A model generated the notes under the pieces. The model saw only the letters and a list, made by a program, of their open reading frames with translations, did no database searches and was not told the DNA's origin. DNA of 64,000 nucleotides from Devosia equisanguinis (GTDB lineage Bacteria; Pseudomonadota; Alphaproteobacteria; Rhizobiales; Devosiaceae): contig NZ_UZWD01000004.1 in assembly GCF_900631955.1 (NCBI RefSeq), forward strand, positions 62,001 to 126,000, written 5' to 3'. Position numbers and translations under genes: made by a program. Shown here in pieces: positions 48,401 through 58,003 of this stretch. Positions within the stretch are counted from its first letter, which is position 1, and each line of letters starts with the position of its first letter.

Positions 48401-50894
48401 CTCTGTTCTCCCCACGGCGGCGCCAAGTGTCCCCGTCTCGGCCGAAAATGTCGAACAGCCCGACCCTCTGGAATTCTTCAACGGGTTGGGCGGCTTTGCC
48501 CGCAACGGCACGGAATATGTCACCGTGCTCGAAAATGGCGTCACGACCCCCGCGCCCTGGATCAATGTCATCGCCAATGACGGGTTTGGCTTTCAGGTAT
48601 CGAGCGAAGGCAGCTTTCATGCCTGGGCCGGCAATAGCCGCGAAAACCAGATCACGCCCTGGTCGAACGACCCGGTCGCCGACCCGACCGGTGAAACGAT
48701 CTATATCCGCGACGAGGACACACTGGCGCTGTGGAGCCCCACGGCACAACCCATCCGCGACCACGGGCGTTACGTTGCGCGCCATGGTTTCGGCTATAGC
48801 CGCTTTACCCATCGGGCTCATGGCATCGAAAGCGATCTGCTGTCCTATGTGCCGCTCGCCGACCCGATCAGGATATCGCGGCTCACCCTCACCAATCGCT
48901 CGGGGCGGCCGCGTCGGCTGTCGGTCACCAGCTATGCCGAGTTCGTTCTCGGTACGCAGCGCGGCACGACCGCACCATTCCTTACCATGGTCAGTGACCC
49001 GCAGACGGGTGCACTGTTCGCGCGCAACAATTGGGCGATGGCATTTCCCGGCCGAGTCGGTTTTGCCGATATGGGCGGAAGGCAAACCGCCTGGACGGCC
49101 GACCGCACCGAATTTCTCGGACGCAACGGCGATGCCGCGGTGCCGGAAGCGCTTGTCGGCCACGCCGCATTGTCCGGCAAGACCGGTGCCGGATTCGACC
49201 CTTGCGCCGCGCTGCAGACCGGGATCGAACTGGCGGCGGGCGAAAGCATTGAACTGGTCTGCCTGTTGGGCGAAGCGGAATCCGAGGCGTCGGCGCGCGA
49301 CCTGATCGCGCGCTATCGCGCGGTCGACCTCGACGCCGTACTGGCGGAAGTGAAGGCGCATTGGCAGTCAGTGCTGGGTGCAGTGCAGGTCAACACGCCC
49401 GATCGCGCCATGGACATCATGCTCAATGGCTGGCTGCTCTATCAGACCATGGCCTGCCGCATCCAGGCGCGCTCCGGTTTCTATCAGGCCAGCGGCGCCT
49501 ATGGTTTTCGCGACCAGTTGCAGGATGGCATGGCGCTGACCCTGTCGAGGCCCGGGGACACCCGTGCCCATATCCTGCGCGCTGCCGGACGGCAATTCAT
49601 CGAAGGTGACGTGCAGCACTGGTGGCTGCCCCATTCCGGCCAGGGCGTGCGGACACGCATTTCTGATGATCGCGTGTGGCTGGCCTTCGCCACCGCCAGC
49701 TATGCCGGCACGACAGGGGACGAAACCATCCTGGATGAAACCGTGCCGTTTCTTGAAGGCCAGAAACTGGCCGAAGGCGAGCACGATGCTTTCTTCCAGC
49801 CCATGGTGTCCGAACGATCCGCATCCTTGTTCGAGCATTGCGCGCTCGGCCTTGACCAAGCGGTCAGGCTCAGCGGCGACCATGGTTTGCCGCTCATGGG
49901 CACCGGGGATTGGAACGACGGCATGAACCGCGTCGGCGAGGGGGGCAAGGGCGAGAGCGTCTGGCTGGGCTGGCTGCTGATCAGCGCCATCGATCTCATC
50001 ATGCCTTTCGCCGAACAGCGCGATCCCATGCGTGCCAAGCGCTGGAAAAACCATGCGGCCCGCCTCAAGACCGCGTTGGAGCGCGAGGCTTGGGATGGTG
50101 CCTGGTACCGCCGCGCCACGTTTGATGACGGGTCCTGGCTGGGTTCAAAAGACAATGACGAGTGCCGCATCGACGCCATCGCCCAATCCTGGGCGGTGCT
50201 GTCGGGCGCGGCCGATCCGATCCGCGCGCTCAAAGCCATGTCATCGCTCGGCCAACACCTGATCCGCAAGGCGGACGGCATCGCCTTGCTGTTCACGCCA
50301 CCATTCGACAAGACGTCACGCGATCCCGGTTACATCAAGGGCTATCCACCGGGGCTTCGCGAGAATGGGGGCCAATATAGCCATGCGGCCATGTGGGCAA
50401 TAATGGCGTTCGCCAAGCTGGGCCTCAGCGAAAAGGCGCATGATCTGTTTGCTCTCGTCAACCCAATAAACCACGCTTCGGATCCTCGGTCCGTCGCACG
50501 CTACAAGGTGGAACCCTATGTCATAGCGGCCGATGTCTATTCGGTCGCACCGCATATTGGTCGAGGCGGCTGGACTTGGTACACGGGATCAGCCGGCTGG
50601 ATGTATCGCGCCGGCATCGAAGGCATCTTGGGGCTGCGGCGGCAGGGTGATGCGCTGGTTGTCGATCCCTGCATTCCGCCGGATTGGCCGGAGTTTTCCG
50701 CAACACTGAACTTGGCGGACACAAATTGCCAAGTCATCGTGCGCCACCGAAGTGAGCGATCCGAGGCACCCAGCAGCGCGACAATGGACGGGGCGGCGCT
50801 GCTGCCTCAAAGGGGCGTCTTCCAGGTGCCGCTCGATGGCGGCGAACATATCCTTGTCATCGAACTTGGCCGCAAAGCCCCGCCTGGCCCCTGA
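42417..50894 (+). CDS. cyclic beta-1,2-glucan synthase (NdvB/ChvB/Cgs)
   Basis: 2,825 residues, the normal size of this inner-membrane enzyme, which uses UDP-glucose to make cyclic beta-1,2-glucan for the periplasm (osmotic adaptation, host interaction). N-terminal region to ~400; helices at ~410-455 and several more between ~800 and ~970; a GT84 glycosyltransferase core with VITLDADTQLP at ~620, GKGIYDVDAFE, and QHRWTRGDWQLLPW (QxxRW) near 770. The C-terminal GH94-type part holds GTGDWNDGMNRVG at ~2496, with the catalytic-type Asp that trims and cyclises chain length. Two carbohydrate-binding-like halves precede it. No frameshift seen. Confidence 0.95.
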   Translation: MTEAAAAAGGQVRPASPWLDTAPVREELFGVERLEQHANSLASAQRITERPPAVLSLHKRLKSNAAVLLAAYRASAMEMDSDRGVVPAAEWLLDNYHLVEEQIREIHDDLPPNYYRQLPKLADGPFAGYPRVFGLAWAFIAHTDSHFDPETLTRFIAAYQQVQPLTIGELWAVAITLRIVLVENLRRLADQITAGRKARAEGDALADLLLASGGEAAMARISDEPLNELFAAQLAKRLRDHDPSTTPAHGWLEARLARQSTSIETVVQHAQQRQGASNVTVRNVITSMRLISDIDWADLFESVSLVDAKLGEADGFTRMDFATRDLYRSAIEHLARGSRLSELDIAQTALSAARQVDTSIDADRQGDTGYHLLGRGRPALEQAIGFRAPARLRFGRLAGRLGIGGYGLSITATTFALLALTGWSLAGLGLPMALLCTFLALALLPASELATALVNRAIGWGLGSASLPGLELAEGVPPELRTLVVVPTLLADQATLLEDIERLEVHYLSGAGGDISFALLTDGLDAEAQILDGDAALLGFGREAIAALNARHGPGPAGDRFLLLNRDRRFNASEGVWMGWERKRGKLHELNRLLRGATDTSFVTETGAVQTVPTDVRYVITLDADTQLPRDAALRLIGKMAHPLNRPRFDTTGRRVIDGYAIMQPRVTPSLPLGREGSLYQRVFSAPGGIDPYAAAVSDVYQDLFGEGSYTGKGIYDVDAFETALAGRIPENTLLSHDLFEGVFARAGLASDIEMVDDFPARYDVAARRQHRWTRGDWQLLPWIGSDRTVPAVGRWKMVDNLRRSLLAPAAFLALVICCLMPLRIGIVAAGAILATLAIPALLPALFAIIPRRPGLQWRAHLRGLFGDLRMAGLQIGLGLALLPDQAWRNGDAIVRTLFRLAVTRRHLLEWTTSASSGGRARLALYGFYRDMAGGTGLAFLMLAAALIVAPLTWPLALAFGTIWLAAPSIALRISRAPQARLDRALTATDADYLRLAARRTWRFFETFVTPEENMLPPDNFQETPRPAVAHRTSPTNIGLYFLSAVAARDFGWAGTLETIERLEAGLVTLEKLPRYKGHFFNWYDTRDLRVLDPAYVSSVDSGNLAGHLIALANACEDWAQALPASSSQGLLDTLALARVASKDSPGEGHGLVSSVLDEIAVLLKGPQSLDLVTPALLRLTDKALKAGSVSGPVSDKAGPDLFWILALRHALTEGARDRQLIHDNPAALGKRLVALAQTARRMALGMDFAFLLDPDRKLLSIGYSLAENGLDSNCYDLLASEARLASLFAIAKGDVATRHWFRLGRTATPLRGGSALISWSGSMFEYLMPSLVMRAPAGSLLDDTNRLIVGRQQAYGRARNVPWGISESAYNARDYEFTYQYSNFGVPGLGLKRGLASNMVVAPYATGLAAMVDPQEAAENFRRFEKMGALGVHGFYEALDFTRSRLPEGENVAIVRSYMAHHQGMTLVALANVLDNGRMRERFHRDPIIKASELLLSERIPRDVAVIRPRAEEVRASVGAAINAAPSVRRLTLPRDAAPATHLLSNGRYAVMLTASGSGYSRWRDIAITRWREDATSDNCGAYIFLRDTQTGRVFSPTAQPMNEKNEASVVFGEDHAQFLRQDGTLASEMDVLVSGEDDGEVRRVCLTNSGRRAREIEVTSYSELVLTAPATENAHPAFAKMFVETEYLAEFDALIATRRRRSPSEPEIWAAHFAVVEGDVIADPQYESDRARFLGRNRAIGNAAAIHDGKALSNTAGTVLDPVFSLRQHVRIPPGKVARIAFWTLVASSRAELMELIDQHHDRSAYGRARTLAWTQAQVQLYHLGIALDEAADFQRLAAPILYADPRFRPGSDIIASGMGPQSALWPQAISGDLPIVLLRIDAMEDMAQVRQILRAHEYWRIKRLAVDLVIVNERGSSYVQDLQNAIEAAVRSSQSRPRYDDRPAEGSVHVLRADLMTLETRNLLNATARVVLAARRGPISDQLAYHAGLDKTSVLPTAAPSVPVSAENVEQPDPLEFFNGLGGFARNGTEYVTVLENGVTTPAPWINVIANDGFGFQVSSEGSFHAWAGNSRENQITPWSNDPVADPTGETIYIRDEDTLALWSPTAQPIRDHGRYVARHGFGYSRFTHRAHGIESDLLSYVPLADPIRISRLTLTNRSGRPRRLSVTSYAEFVLGTQRGTTAPFLTMVSDPQTGALFARNNWAMAFPGRVGFADMGGRQTAWTADRTEFLGRNGDAAVPEALVGHAALSGKTGAGFDPCAALQTGIELAAGESIELVCLLGEAESEASARDLIARYRAVDLDAVLAEVKAHWQSVLGAVQVNTPDRAMDIMLNGWLLYQTMACRIQARSGFYQASGAYGFRDQLQDGMALTLSRPGDTRAHILRAAGRQFIEGDVQHWWLPHSGQGVRTRISDDRVWLAFATASYAGTTGDETILDETVPFLEGQKLAEGEHDAFFQPMVSERSASLFEHCALGLDQAVRLSGDHGLPLMGTGDWNDGMNRVGEGGKGESVWLGWLLISAIDLIMPFAEQRDPMRAKRWKNHAARLKTALEREAWDGAWYRRATFDDGSWLGSKDNDECRIDAIAQSWAVLSGAADPIRALKAMSSLGQHLIRKADGIALLFTPPFDKTSRDPGYIKGYPPGLRENGGQYSHAAMWAIMAFAKLGLSEKAHDLFALVNPINHASDPRSVARYKVEPYVIAADVYSVAPHIGRGGWTWYTGSAGWMYRAGIEGILGLRRQGDALVVDPCIPPDWPEFSATLNLADTNCQVIVRHRSERSEAPSSATMDGAALLPQRGVFQVPLDGGEHILVIELGRKAPPGP

Positions 50895-51133
50895 GCGTGC
50901 CCTGCTCCTGAGATTCATCCCGCCGCAATTCGGCGTGCAGCCATTTCCGTTACGCCCCAGGACGCGGGAGTAAGGTGCATCCGAGATGAACTCCGCGCCG
51001 TGGCGGGAGCCGCATTCGGCCTCGGCTTGTGCGGATTGGAAAGAAGTGACCGTAGGACAAGGAACGAAGGCATGTGCACCTCGTTGAGCCTGCACCTCAC
51101 CTTCCGTGAGCGAGCTGATCAAGGAGCGTCACG

Positions 51134-51628
51134 GTGGCCGCCGGGAAAACACTAAGCGACCTCTTTGAGGATACTCTCAAGGACATCTATTACGCGGAAC
51201 GGAAAATCCTGAAGGCCTTGCCCAAGATGAAGAGGGCAGCGCAATCCGAGGCACTCAAGGCGGCGTTCGAAAAGCACCGCGGCGAAACCCAGGGGCATGT
51301 CGAGCGCTTGCAACAGGTGTTCGAGCTGATCGGCAAGGTCGCACGCGGCAAGACTTGCGACGCCATTGAAGGCATTCTCGCCGAGGGCGAGGAGATCATC
51401 GACGAATTCAAAGGCACTGTTGCGATTGACGCCGGTCTCATTTCCTCCGCCCAGGCCGTCGAGCACTATGAGATTGCCCGCTATGGCACCCTCAAGCGCT
51501 GGGCCACCGAGCTCGGTCTCGACGAAGCGGCCACTTTGCTCGACGCGACGCTGCAGGAAGAACTTCAGACCGATACCGATCTGACCCAGTTGGCGGAAAC
51601 TTCGGTCAATTCAGCCGCTGTGGCTTGA
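51134..51628 (+). CDS. DUF892 ferritin-like protein (YciE/YciF type)
   Basis: 164 residues from a GTG. DUF892 four-helix bundle: [31 protein letters not shown], then the Glu/His ligands of [14 protein letters not shown] and [21 protein letters not shown]. YciF-like proteins are induced by osmotic and general stress and bind metal. The next gene is a catalase. A perfect terminator follows its stop, so it is transcribed separately from katE. Confidence 0.9.
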   Translation: MAAGKTLSDLFEDTLKDIYYAERKILKALPKMKRAAQSEALKAAFEKHRGETQGHVERLQQVFELIGKVARGKTCDAIEGILAEGEEIIDEFKGTVAIDAGLISSAQAVEHYEIARYGTLKRWATELGLDEAATLLDATLQEELQTDTDLTQLAETSVNSAAVA

Positions 51629-51636
51629 TGCGCATG

Positions 51637-51660
51637 GGCCCGGGAAACCGGGCCTTTTTA
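51637..51660 (+). terminator. Rho-independent terminator
   Basis: Stem GGCCCGG (51637-51643), GAAA tetraloop, CCGGGCC (51648-51654), then TTTTTA. It starts 9 bases after the DUF892 stop and ends before the catalase ribosome-binding site. Textbook shape. Confidence 0.92.
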
Positions 51661-51687
51661 ATTGTCTGCGAGAATCGGAGGCCCACA

Positions 51688-53808
51688 ATGGCCAGGAAAA
51701 CCAAGTCGGCGGCTTCATCCCCATCAATGGATGCGCGCGTGCATGACCAAGTGTTGACGCGCGGCAATGGCGGGGAGTTGCATCAGCTTGCCACGGGCGA
51801 TACCCCGGTGACCACCACCGCTCACGGCGTGCCGGTCAGCGACGACCAGAATTCACTCAAGGTCGGGGCACGCGGTCCGGTCCTGATGGAAGACTTCCAT
51901 TTCCGGGAGAAGATCTTTCATTTCGATCACGAGCGCATTCCGGAACGTGTCGTGCATGCCCGAGGCTATGGTGCGCACGGCTATTTCGAGGCCTATGATG
52001 TCCTGGCCGATTATACCAGGGCCGACATCTTCCAGCGTCCCGGCGAAAAGACACCGGCCTTCGTGCGGTTTTCAACCGTGGCGGGGTCCAAGGGGTCATT
52101 CGATCTTGCGCGGGATGTCAGGGGCTTTGCCGTCAAGCTTTATACGCAGGAGGGCAACTGGGATCTCGTTGGCAACAACATTCCGGTCTTCTTCATTCAG
52201 GACGCCATCAAGTTTCCCGACGTCATCCATTCGGTGAAGCCCGAGCCCGATCGCGGCTTCCCCCAGGCACAGTCGGCGCATGACAATTTCTGGGACTTTA
52301 TCTCGCTCACGCCGGAAGCCATGCACATGATCATGTGGGTCATGTCCGACAGGGCCATCCCGCGATCCTTCCGGTTCATGGAAGGGTTTGGCGTGCACAC
52401 GTTCCGCCTGCTGGATGCGGAGGACCGCTCCACCTTTGTCAAATTCATCTGGAAGCCCAAGCTTGGCCTGCAATCGGTCGTGTGGAACGAAGCCGTCAAG
52501 ATCAACGGCGCCGACCCGGACTTTCACCGCCGCGACCTCTGGAATGCCATCCAGGCTGGCGACTATCCCGAATGGGAATTGTGCGTCCAGCTTTTCGATC
52601 AGGCCTTTGCCGACAGCTTCGACTTCGACATTCTCGATCCCACCAAGCTCATTCCCGAAGAAATCATCGCCCCGGTCCCGGTTGGCCGGCTGGTGCTCGA
52701 TCGCATGCCCGACAATTTCTTCGCCGAAACCGAGCAGGTCGCGTTCATGACGCAGAATGTCCCGCCCGGGATCGACTTTTCCAACGATCCCTTGCTGCAG
52801 GGGCGGAACTTTTCCTACCTCGATACCCAGATCAAGCGGCTGGGCTCGACCAATTTTACCCATCTGCCGATCAACGCGCCCAAATGCCCCTTCCACCATT
52901 TCCAGCAGGATGGGCACATGGCGATGCACAATCCGGCGGGCCGGGCAAACTACCAGCCCAATTCATGGGCGGCCGGGCCGCGTGAAGATCCCAGGAGGGG
53001 ACATCGCGCCTTTCCCGAGGAACTCGAGGGCACCAAGAGCCGGCTGCGTCCTGAAAGTTTCGCCGACCACTACAGCCAGGCGCGGCAGTTCTTCAACAGC
53101 CAGACCGTGCATGAACAAAGGCACATCGCCATGGCGCTCACATTCGAGCTGAGCAAGGTGGAAACACCGGTTATCCGCGAGCGCATGATTTCCCATCTGC
53201 TCAATATCGATCCGGGCCTGGCCGAAACCGTGGCCGACAAGCTCGGCATCACTGAACTTCCTGCACCTGCCGATGCGGCGGTGCCGCCACGTGATGACCT
53301 TCCCGCATCGGACGCACTGAGCATCATCAAGAATGGCCCGGACAGCTTTGCCGGCAGGAAGGTCGGTGTTCTCGTCACTGACGGCTGTGATGCGAGCCTG
53401 GTGAAGAAGGTTCAAGCGGCGCTAGAGAAAGAAGGCGCATTGATGGAAATCGTCGCGCCCAAAGTGGGTGGCGTAACGGCGGGCGATGGCTCGCATATCG
53501 GTGCTCACCATATGATCGATGGCGGCCCGTCGGTCCTGTTCGACGCCGTCGCCCTGATCGTGTCCGCAGATGGTGCTGAGCGCCTATTGGGCGAGGCGGC
53601 GGCGCGAGACTTCGTTGCCGATGCCTTCGCTCATTGCAAATTCATTGCCCACAGCGCCGAAGCCGCTCCGTTGTTTGAAAAGGCCGGGATAGCAGCGGAT
53701 CTGGACGAGGGGGTCATCGCCCTAGACTCAGCGAGCGCGATCACTCAGTTCATCGAGAGCTGCCGAAAGCTGCGGCTCTGGTCGCGGGAGGATGTGGTCA
53801 AGCTCTAG
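51688..53808 (+). CDS. katE: large-subunit clade 2 catalase (KatE/HPII type)
   Basis: 706 residues, the length of HPII-type catalases. Decomposes H2O2 with heme. Active-site His is H90 in [14 protein letters not shown]; Asn is in [10 protein letters not shown]; the heme-ligand Tyr is in [13 protein letters not shown] near 377. The C-terminal ~170 residues, after a linker, form the DJ-1/PfpI-like domain ([16 protein letters not shown]) found only in large catalases. ATG 51688 is chosen because GGAGG lies 7 bases before it; the longer frame would start inside the terminator. Confidence 0.95.
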   Translation: MARKTKSAASSPSMDARVHDQVLTRGNGGELHQLATGDTPVTTTAHGVPVSDDQNSLKVGARGPVLMEDFHFREKIFHFDHERIPERVVHARGYGAHGYFEAYDVLADYTRADIFQRPGEKTPAFVRFSTVAGSKGSFDLARDVRGFAVKLYTQEGNWDLVGNNIPVFFIQDAIKFPDVIHSVKPEPDRGFPQAQSAHDNFWDFISLTPEAMHMIMWVMSDRAIPRSFRFMEGFGVHTFRLLDAEDRSTFVKFIWKPKLGLQSVVWNEAVKINGADPDFHRRDLWNAIQAGDYPEWELCVQLFDQAFADSFDFDILDPTKLIPEEIIAPVPVGRLVLDRMPDNFFAETEQVAFMTQNVPPGIDFSNDPLLQGRNFSYLDTQIKRLGSTNFTHLPINAPKCPFHHFQQDGHMAMHNPAGRANYQPNSWAAGPREDPRRGHRAFPEELEGTKSRLRPESFADHYSQARQFFNSQTVHEQRHIAMALTFELSKVETPVIRERMISHLLNIDPGLAETVADKLGITELPAPADAAVPPRDDLPASDALSIIKNGPDSFAGRKVGVLVTDGCDASLVKKVQAALEKEGALMEIVAPKVGGVTAGDGSHIGAHHMIDGGPSVLFDAVALIVSADGAERLLGEAAARDFVADAFAHCKFIAHSAEAAPLFEKAGIAADLDEGVIALDSASAITQFIESCRKLRLWSREDVVKL

Positions 53809-53888
53809 CCTGCCTTCCAACCGGCACGGCGTGAAAAGGCGGATGAACAGCCAGTTCTCCAGTGCACATTCTCATCGAGGAGTCCTTA

Positions 53889-54698
53889 ATGCGTATTCTT
53901 GTCGGCAGTGAGCTGACCTTCGAGCTGGCCCAGCCCACGCCGCTGATCGCCATCCTCAATGTGCATTCCTCCCGCGTATCCGACCTTGAGGGGCCGGACC
54001 ATCTGCTCACCTCCCCACTCGTGCCGGTGGAGGGATATCGCGACACCTTCGGAAACTGGTGCAATCGGTTGGTGGCGCCCAAGGGACAAATGATCCTGCG
54101 AACGCGAGCCGTGGTTCGGGATGATGGGCTATGGGACGAGGCCGCGCCGGATGCAGAGCAACTACAGATACAGAACCTGCCGCACGACACGCTGCAATTC
54201 CTTTTGGGCAGCCGCTATTGCGAGACCGCATTTCTATCGGAAACGGCCTGGAACCTGTTTGGCAACACGCCTTTGGGCCGCGCTCGCGTTGAGGCGGTGG
54301 TGAATTTCGTCCATGAGCACCTGCAATTCGACTATACCAAATCGCGCCCCACCCGCACCGCCTGGGAGGCCTACAACGAAGGTGTCGGGGTCTGCCGGGA
54401 TTTCGCCCATCTGGCGATAACGTTTCTGCGCTGCCTCAACATCCCGACGCGTTATTGCACCGGCTATATCAGCGATATCGGCCTTCCTCCGCCCTATGCG
54501 CCGCAGGATTTCGCGGCCTGGATCGAGGTCTTTCTGGGCGGTCAGTGGTATATGTTCGACCCTCGCAACAATGATCCCAGGATCGGCCGCATCCTGATCG
54601 CGCGTGGCCGCGATGCCGAAGACGTCCCCCTGACGCTAACCTTCGGACCGAGCACACTTGTGGGGTTTTCCGTGATCACCCAACAAGCCGACAGCTGA
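53889..54698 (+). CDS. transglutaminase-like protein, catalytic His replaced
   Basis: 269 residues from ATG 53889 with GAGGAG 6 bases before it. N-terminal beta-rich domain, then the transglutaminase core: Cys in NEGVGVCRDFAHLAITFLRCL, and Asp in FLGGQWYMFDPRNN. The position of the usual His (FHAWFE...) reads FAAWIEVFL, so the Cys-His-Asp triad looks incomplete. Similar proteins in Rhizobiales often vary here. Function may be binding or an altered peptidase. It lies 80 bases after katE. Confidence 0.8.
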   Translation: MRILVGSELTFELAQPTPLIAILNVHSSRVSDLEGPDHLLTSPLVPVEGYRDTFGNWCNRLVAPKGQMILRTRAVVRDDGLWDEAAPDAEQLQIQNLPHDTLQFLLGSRYCETAFLSETAWNLFGNTPLGRARVEAVVNFVHEHLQFDYTKSRPTRTAWEAYNEGVGVCRDFAHLAITFLRCLNIPTRYCTGYISDIGLPPPYAPQDFAAWIEVFLGGQWYMFDPRNNDPRIGRILIARGRDAEDVPLTLTFGPSTLVGFSVITQQADS

Positions 54699-54833
54699 TT
54701 GAGACCCCTTTGCGGGCATTAGCGGTTCGTGCACCAGACAGGTCCAGTAAATGGGCCGCTGTCCCGCACGCCAGTTTTGGAGAGTCAAGGATACCAGTCG
54801 GGACGAAGATCAACCTCCTTCAAGTGGGGCTGG

Positions 54834-55214
54834 CTATGAAACGAGTTTTTTCAGCGCCTCTGTCAACCGTGGCAGGTCATATGGCTTAGAAAAGAACAAT
54901 GCACCACGAGGCAAATCCTCAGGTGTGACCTTTCTATGTCCCGAACCGATGATGACACGAATATCTGGGCGGCTCCGCGATATAGTTCGGGCAAGTTCCA
55001 GCCCATCCATGGATCCGGGCATGTCGACATCGGTGAACAATGCGGAGATTTCTGTCTTCTGTCCGAGACAGGACATGGCTTCGTCGGCATTTGCTGCTTC
55101 GATGGCGATGAACCCCGCTTCTTCCACGAGATCGACGGCAGACATACGAATAAGCGGTTCGTCCTCTACGACGAGCACGACAAACGGTGCCGCTTCAGTG
55201 GGCCGGTATGCCAT
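54834..55214 (-). CDS. single-domain response regulator
   Basis: 126 residues, only a receiver domain: VVLVVEDEPLIRMSAVDLVEEAGF, phospho-Asp in ALFTDVDMPGSMDG, Lys in FFSKPYDLPRLTEALKKLV. No output domain. It follows the sensor kinase by 8 bases on the same strand, so it is its likely phosphate acceptor, as in CpdR/PhyR-type stress signalling of alphaproteobacteria. Confidence 0.92.
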   Translation of the reverse strand: MAYRPTEAAPFVVLVVEDEPLIRMSAVDLVEEAGFIAIEAANADEAMSCLGQKTEISALFTDVDMPGSMDGLELARTISRSRPDIRVIIGSGHRKVTPEDLPRGALFFSKPYDLPRLTEALKKLVS

Positions 55215-55222
55215 TTATTGTC

Positions 55223-57271
55223 CTAATCGCCGAGTTCCTGGATCAGGCTCATCGGCGCGCGGAACACCGCGACCAACCCTGTCGGTTCATAACGTTTGTC
55301 GACATCGCCTGTTCCGGCGATTCCCATACGGATCAGCCGCGAGCCAAATCCCTTGCGCGTTGGCTCGACGACGCTGGGACCGCCTCGCTCGTGCCAAGTC
55401 AGGTTCAGGACCCTGTCGCCGCCCTCATCCGTTACTGTCCAGGAAACATCGACCCTGCCGTCCTGGTTTGATAGTGCCCCGTATTTGACGGCATTGGTTC
55501 CCAGTTCATGGAAAATCAGGGACAGCGAAAGACCTGCCTTGGGGCCGAGAGGAACGTCGGGGCCGGTAATGGCGATGCGATTTGGCTCCGCGTGGATCGC
55601 CAGCACTTTTTCGATCACAGCTCTCATTCTGGCCCGTGACCATGACTGGTTCAGCAGGATTTCATGAGCAGCGCTCAACGCCTGCAATCGCGCGGAGAAG
55701 GCTTCTACCGCGTCGCGCTCCGACACATTCTTCAATGTCTGTGTGGCAATGGCCTGCACGATGGCCAGAGTGTTCTTGAGGCGATGGCTCAATTCCTGAT
55801 TGAGGACGCGTTGCTCGTCTTCGGCCCCGATCTTGCCCAGGGAAGCGTAGGTGCGGTCGGCGACGCCCCTGGCGAATTCCATTTCGTCCCGGGTCCATAT
55901 CCGTGCCGTGCTGTCATGGGCGAACAGCACGCCGACGAGCTGGCCGCGTTCGACGACAGGCACTTTCAGCAGCGAGCGCACGTTGTGCTCCAGATAGTCG
56001 GCGCCATGCCCCCCAAGCCAGTCAGCCTGCGCAACATCGGGCAGCGCCAGCGTCTGCCCGTTTGCCAGCTTCTCCAATATCTCCGCAAACCCGCCGAGCG
56101 GTTTACCACCAGCAAGGGAAATGACGTTCGGAGCGTTCCAGTCGAGTTCGACCACGAAAGCATCGGCCTGGCGATCGATGCGGGAATAACCGGCGCGATC
56201 GACCGCCAATCCCTGAGCCAGGACCGCTGAGGCTATGCGCAGGGCCTCCTCGATCGTGCCGACTTCGCGAAGACGGTCGCCAAGCGAGAGCAACGCGGCA
56301 TTCCGGATATCGCGCTGCTTGCTGTCGCTGATGTCGATGACCACACCAACCATTTTGGTCGGCTGGCCATTTGGGTCCATCACAAATCTGGCGCGCCGTG
56401 CCACCCAGCGTAATTCGCCATCGTCCGGCCGCCGGATTCGATATTCCACGTCCAGGCGTGCCGTCCCGGTGCGCCTTGTCTGCTTGTCCGAACGGAGAGC
56501 CTCATCGTCCTTTTCCACCAGCGCTTCAAGAGTAGCAGCGGGATAAGATCGCTGTGCCGGAAGCCCGAAAATGCGGCAGAACTCCTCGGAAACTTCTACT
56601 TCGCCGCTGGCGATATCGACTTCGAAGATGCCGATGCCGCCGGCATGCTGGGCAATGCGCAATCGGGCTTCGTCCAGCCGTATCTGTTCGTTCTCCGCCA
56701 CCAGACGTGTTGCTTGCGCCTGGCGACGTATGCCCAGACGGCGCTGCACCTCGGTCTGATATGCCTGTGCCCTGAGGGCGCGACGAAGCTCGAGCTGCGT
56801 CATGACCTGACGGGCAAGCACGCGAAGCGCGCGCTGCTGCAGTTCACTCAATTGCCGAGGCTCGAAATCGAGTACGCATACCGTACCGATTGGGAGTCCC
56901 TCATCGGTCTTGAGTAGCGCGCCGGCATAAAATCGCAGATGCGGTTCGCCAGTCACCAGAGGATTGCCGTCGAACCGCGCATCCTTGGTGGCGTCAGGAA
57001 CGATCAAGAGGTCTTCATCCAAAATCGCCTTGGCGCAGAATGAGCTTTCGAAAGGTGTTTCCCTTACACCCAAGCCCACTTCGGCCTTGAAGAACTGGCG
57101 TCTGTCGGCAATCAGGTTGACCACCGCAATCGGTGTACCACAGATGTCCGAGGCCAGCCGGGCGATATCGTCGAAGTCAGTCTCGCGCGGCGTGTCGAGT
57201 ATCTCGTAGCGCGCCAGTGCGGCCAACCGCTCTTGCTCACGGTCGATGGCGTCGTTGACCGCAATACTCAT
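55223..57271 (-). CDS. soluble GAF-PAS-GAF HWE-family histidine kinase
   Basis: 682 residues without membrane helices. GAF 1 at ~20-165 (IAVVNLIADRRQFFKAEVGLGVRETPFESSFC); PAS at ~205-320 with EFCRIFGLP and RWVARRARFVMDPNGQP; GAF 2 at ~330-470; then the HWE/HisKA_2 phospho-His box ELSHRLKNTLAIVQAIATQTL and a HATPase with FHELGTNAVKYGALS and GFGSRLIRMGI. A cytoplasmic stress or light/redox sensor of the type common in Hyphomicrobiales. It precedes its response regulator in the same operon. Confidence 0.92.
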   Translation of the reverse strand: MSIAVNDAIDREQERLAALARYEILDTPRETDFDDIARLASDICGTPIAVVNLIADRRQFFKAEVGLGVRETPFESSFCAKAILDEDLLIVPDATKDARFDGNPLVTGEPHLRFYAGALLKTDEGLPIGTVCVLDFEPRQLSELQQRALRVLARQVMTQLELRRALRAQAYQTEVQRRLGIRRQAQATRLVAENEQIRLDEARLRIAQHAGGIGIFEVDIASGEVEVSEEFCRIFGLPAQRSYPAATLEALVEKDDEALRSDKQTRRTGTARLDVEYRIRRPDDGELRWVARRARFVMDPNGQPTKMVGVVIDISDSKQRDIRNAALLSLGDRLREVGTIEEALRIASAVLAQGLAVDRAGYSRIDRQADAFVVELDWNAPNVISLAGGKPLGGFAEILEKLANGQTLALPDVAQADWLGGHGADYLEHNVRSLLKVPVVERGQLVGVLFAHDSTARIWTRDEMEFARGVADRTYASLGKIGAEDEQRVLNQELSHRLKNTLAIVQAIATQTLKNVSERDAVEAFSARLQALSAAHEILLNQSWSRARMRAVIEKVLAIHAEPNRIAITGPDVPLGPKAGLSLSLIFHELGTNAVKYGALSNQDGRVDVSWTVTDEGGDRVLNLTWHERGGPSVVEPTRKGFGSRLIRMGIAGTGDVDKRYEPTGLVAVFRAPMSLIQELGD

Positions 57272-58003
57272 CGCCCGGCTTCCTTTAGGTCATTCCCGAC
57301 GTTTTTGATCGAATTTGGCCTCTGTTCGCAAATAAAATCGTAGCATGGCGGCAGGCCCCACGCGTAAGGCATTTTATTGACACAGCTCCTGGCACGATGA
57401 TGGATTACATGCCATCGCGGAGGCCGGCGGAAGGCGCCCATCGCTGAAGCCAATCATATTTGCCAGGCTCTATCCACACGTCGTGCGGTTAGCATTCCAG
57501 CGGAACCGCCTGTTCTCCTAATACAGGCGAGTATGAAATTTCCGTCGGCGGGTTGTACGATAGGAATGGTTCCGGAAACAGAGCGGCTGCTATCTGCGTT
57601 CTGAACTTAAAAGGCAGACAGTCTGAAAACGGCCCCAAGTGAGCCATCGGCGCGCCTGCAGACCTAATGGCGGCTTTCCGCCATGCGACCACCAATTGCG
57701 GACAGACTGCTCACGGCCCCAACCTTGCCATTGCTAAACCTGGTGTCGCGAGCAGCTCTATTCTGAAACCACCTGTTTGCAAGGCCAGTACTCGGGAAAT
57801 TTCTAAGGGCCTTGCCCTCGCGCCAGCAAGGTAAGTGGAACCGTCCGGGGCGGTATCCCCAGCCTTCCGCGCTTCGCTTGTGCAGACCGGGTGATCCTCC
57901 TCCGCCCCGACCGCCCTTGCTCGTTGATACCCCAGTCTCGGCGACGGCCAGAAGGTCAGGCGCGGCGTTCCGCTTCGCTGACCTTCAGACCCGAGGATCA
58001 GAC
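57272..58003. other. 730 bp between the kinase and ardA, no clear gene
   Basis: Short frames only, on both strands, with no motif or ribosome-binding site. The region just before ardA (57812 on) is open in frame with it but begins with Pro/Arg-rich codons unlike the protein. Either upstream promoter DNA of the kinase and ardA or a degraded end of an integrative element. Confidence 0.5.

Noticed and set aside
47784..49361. 525-codon antisense frame inside the glucan synthase
   Set aside because: Same reason; the plus-strand GH94-type sequence is clear here.
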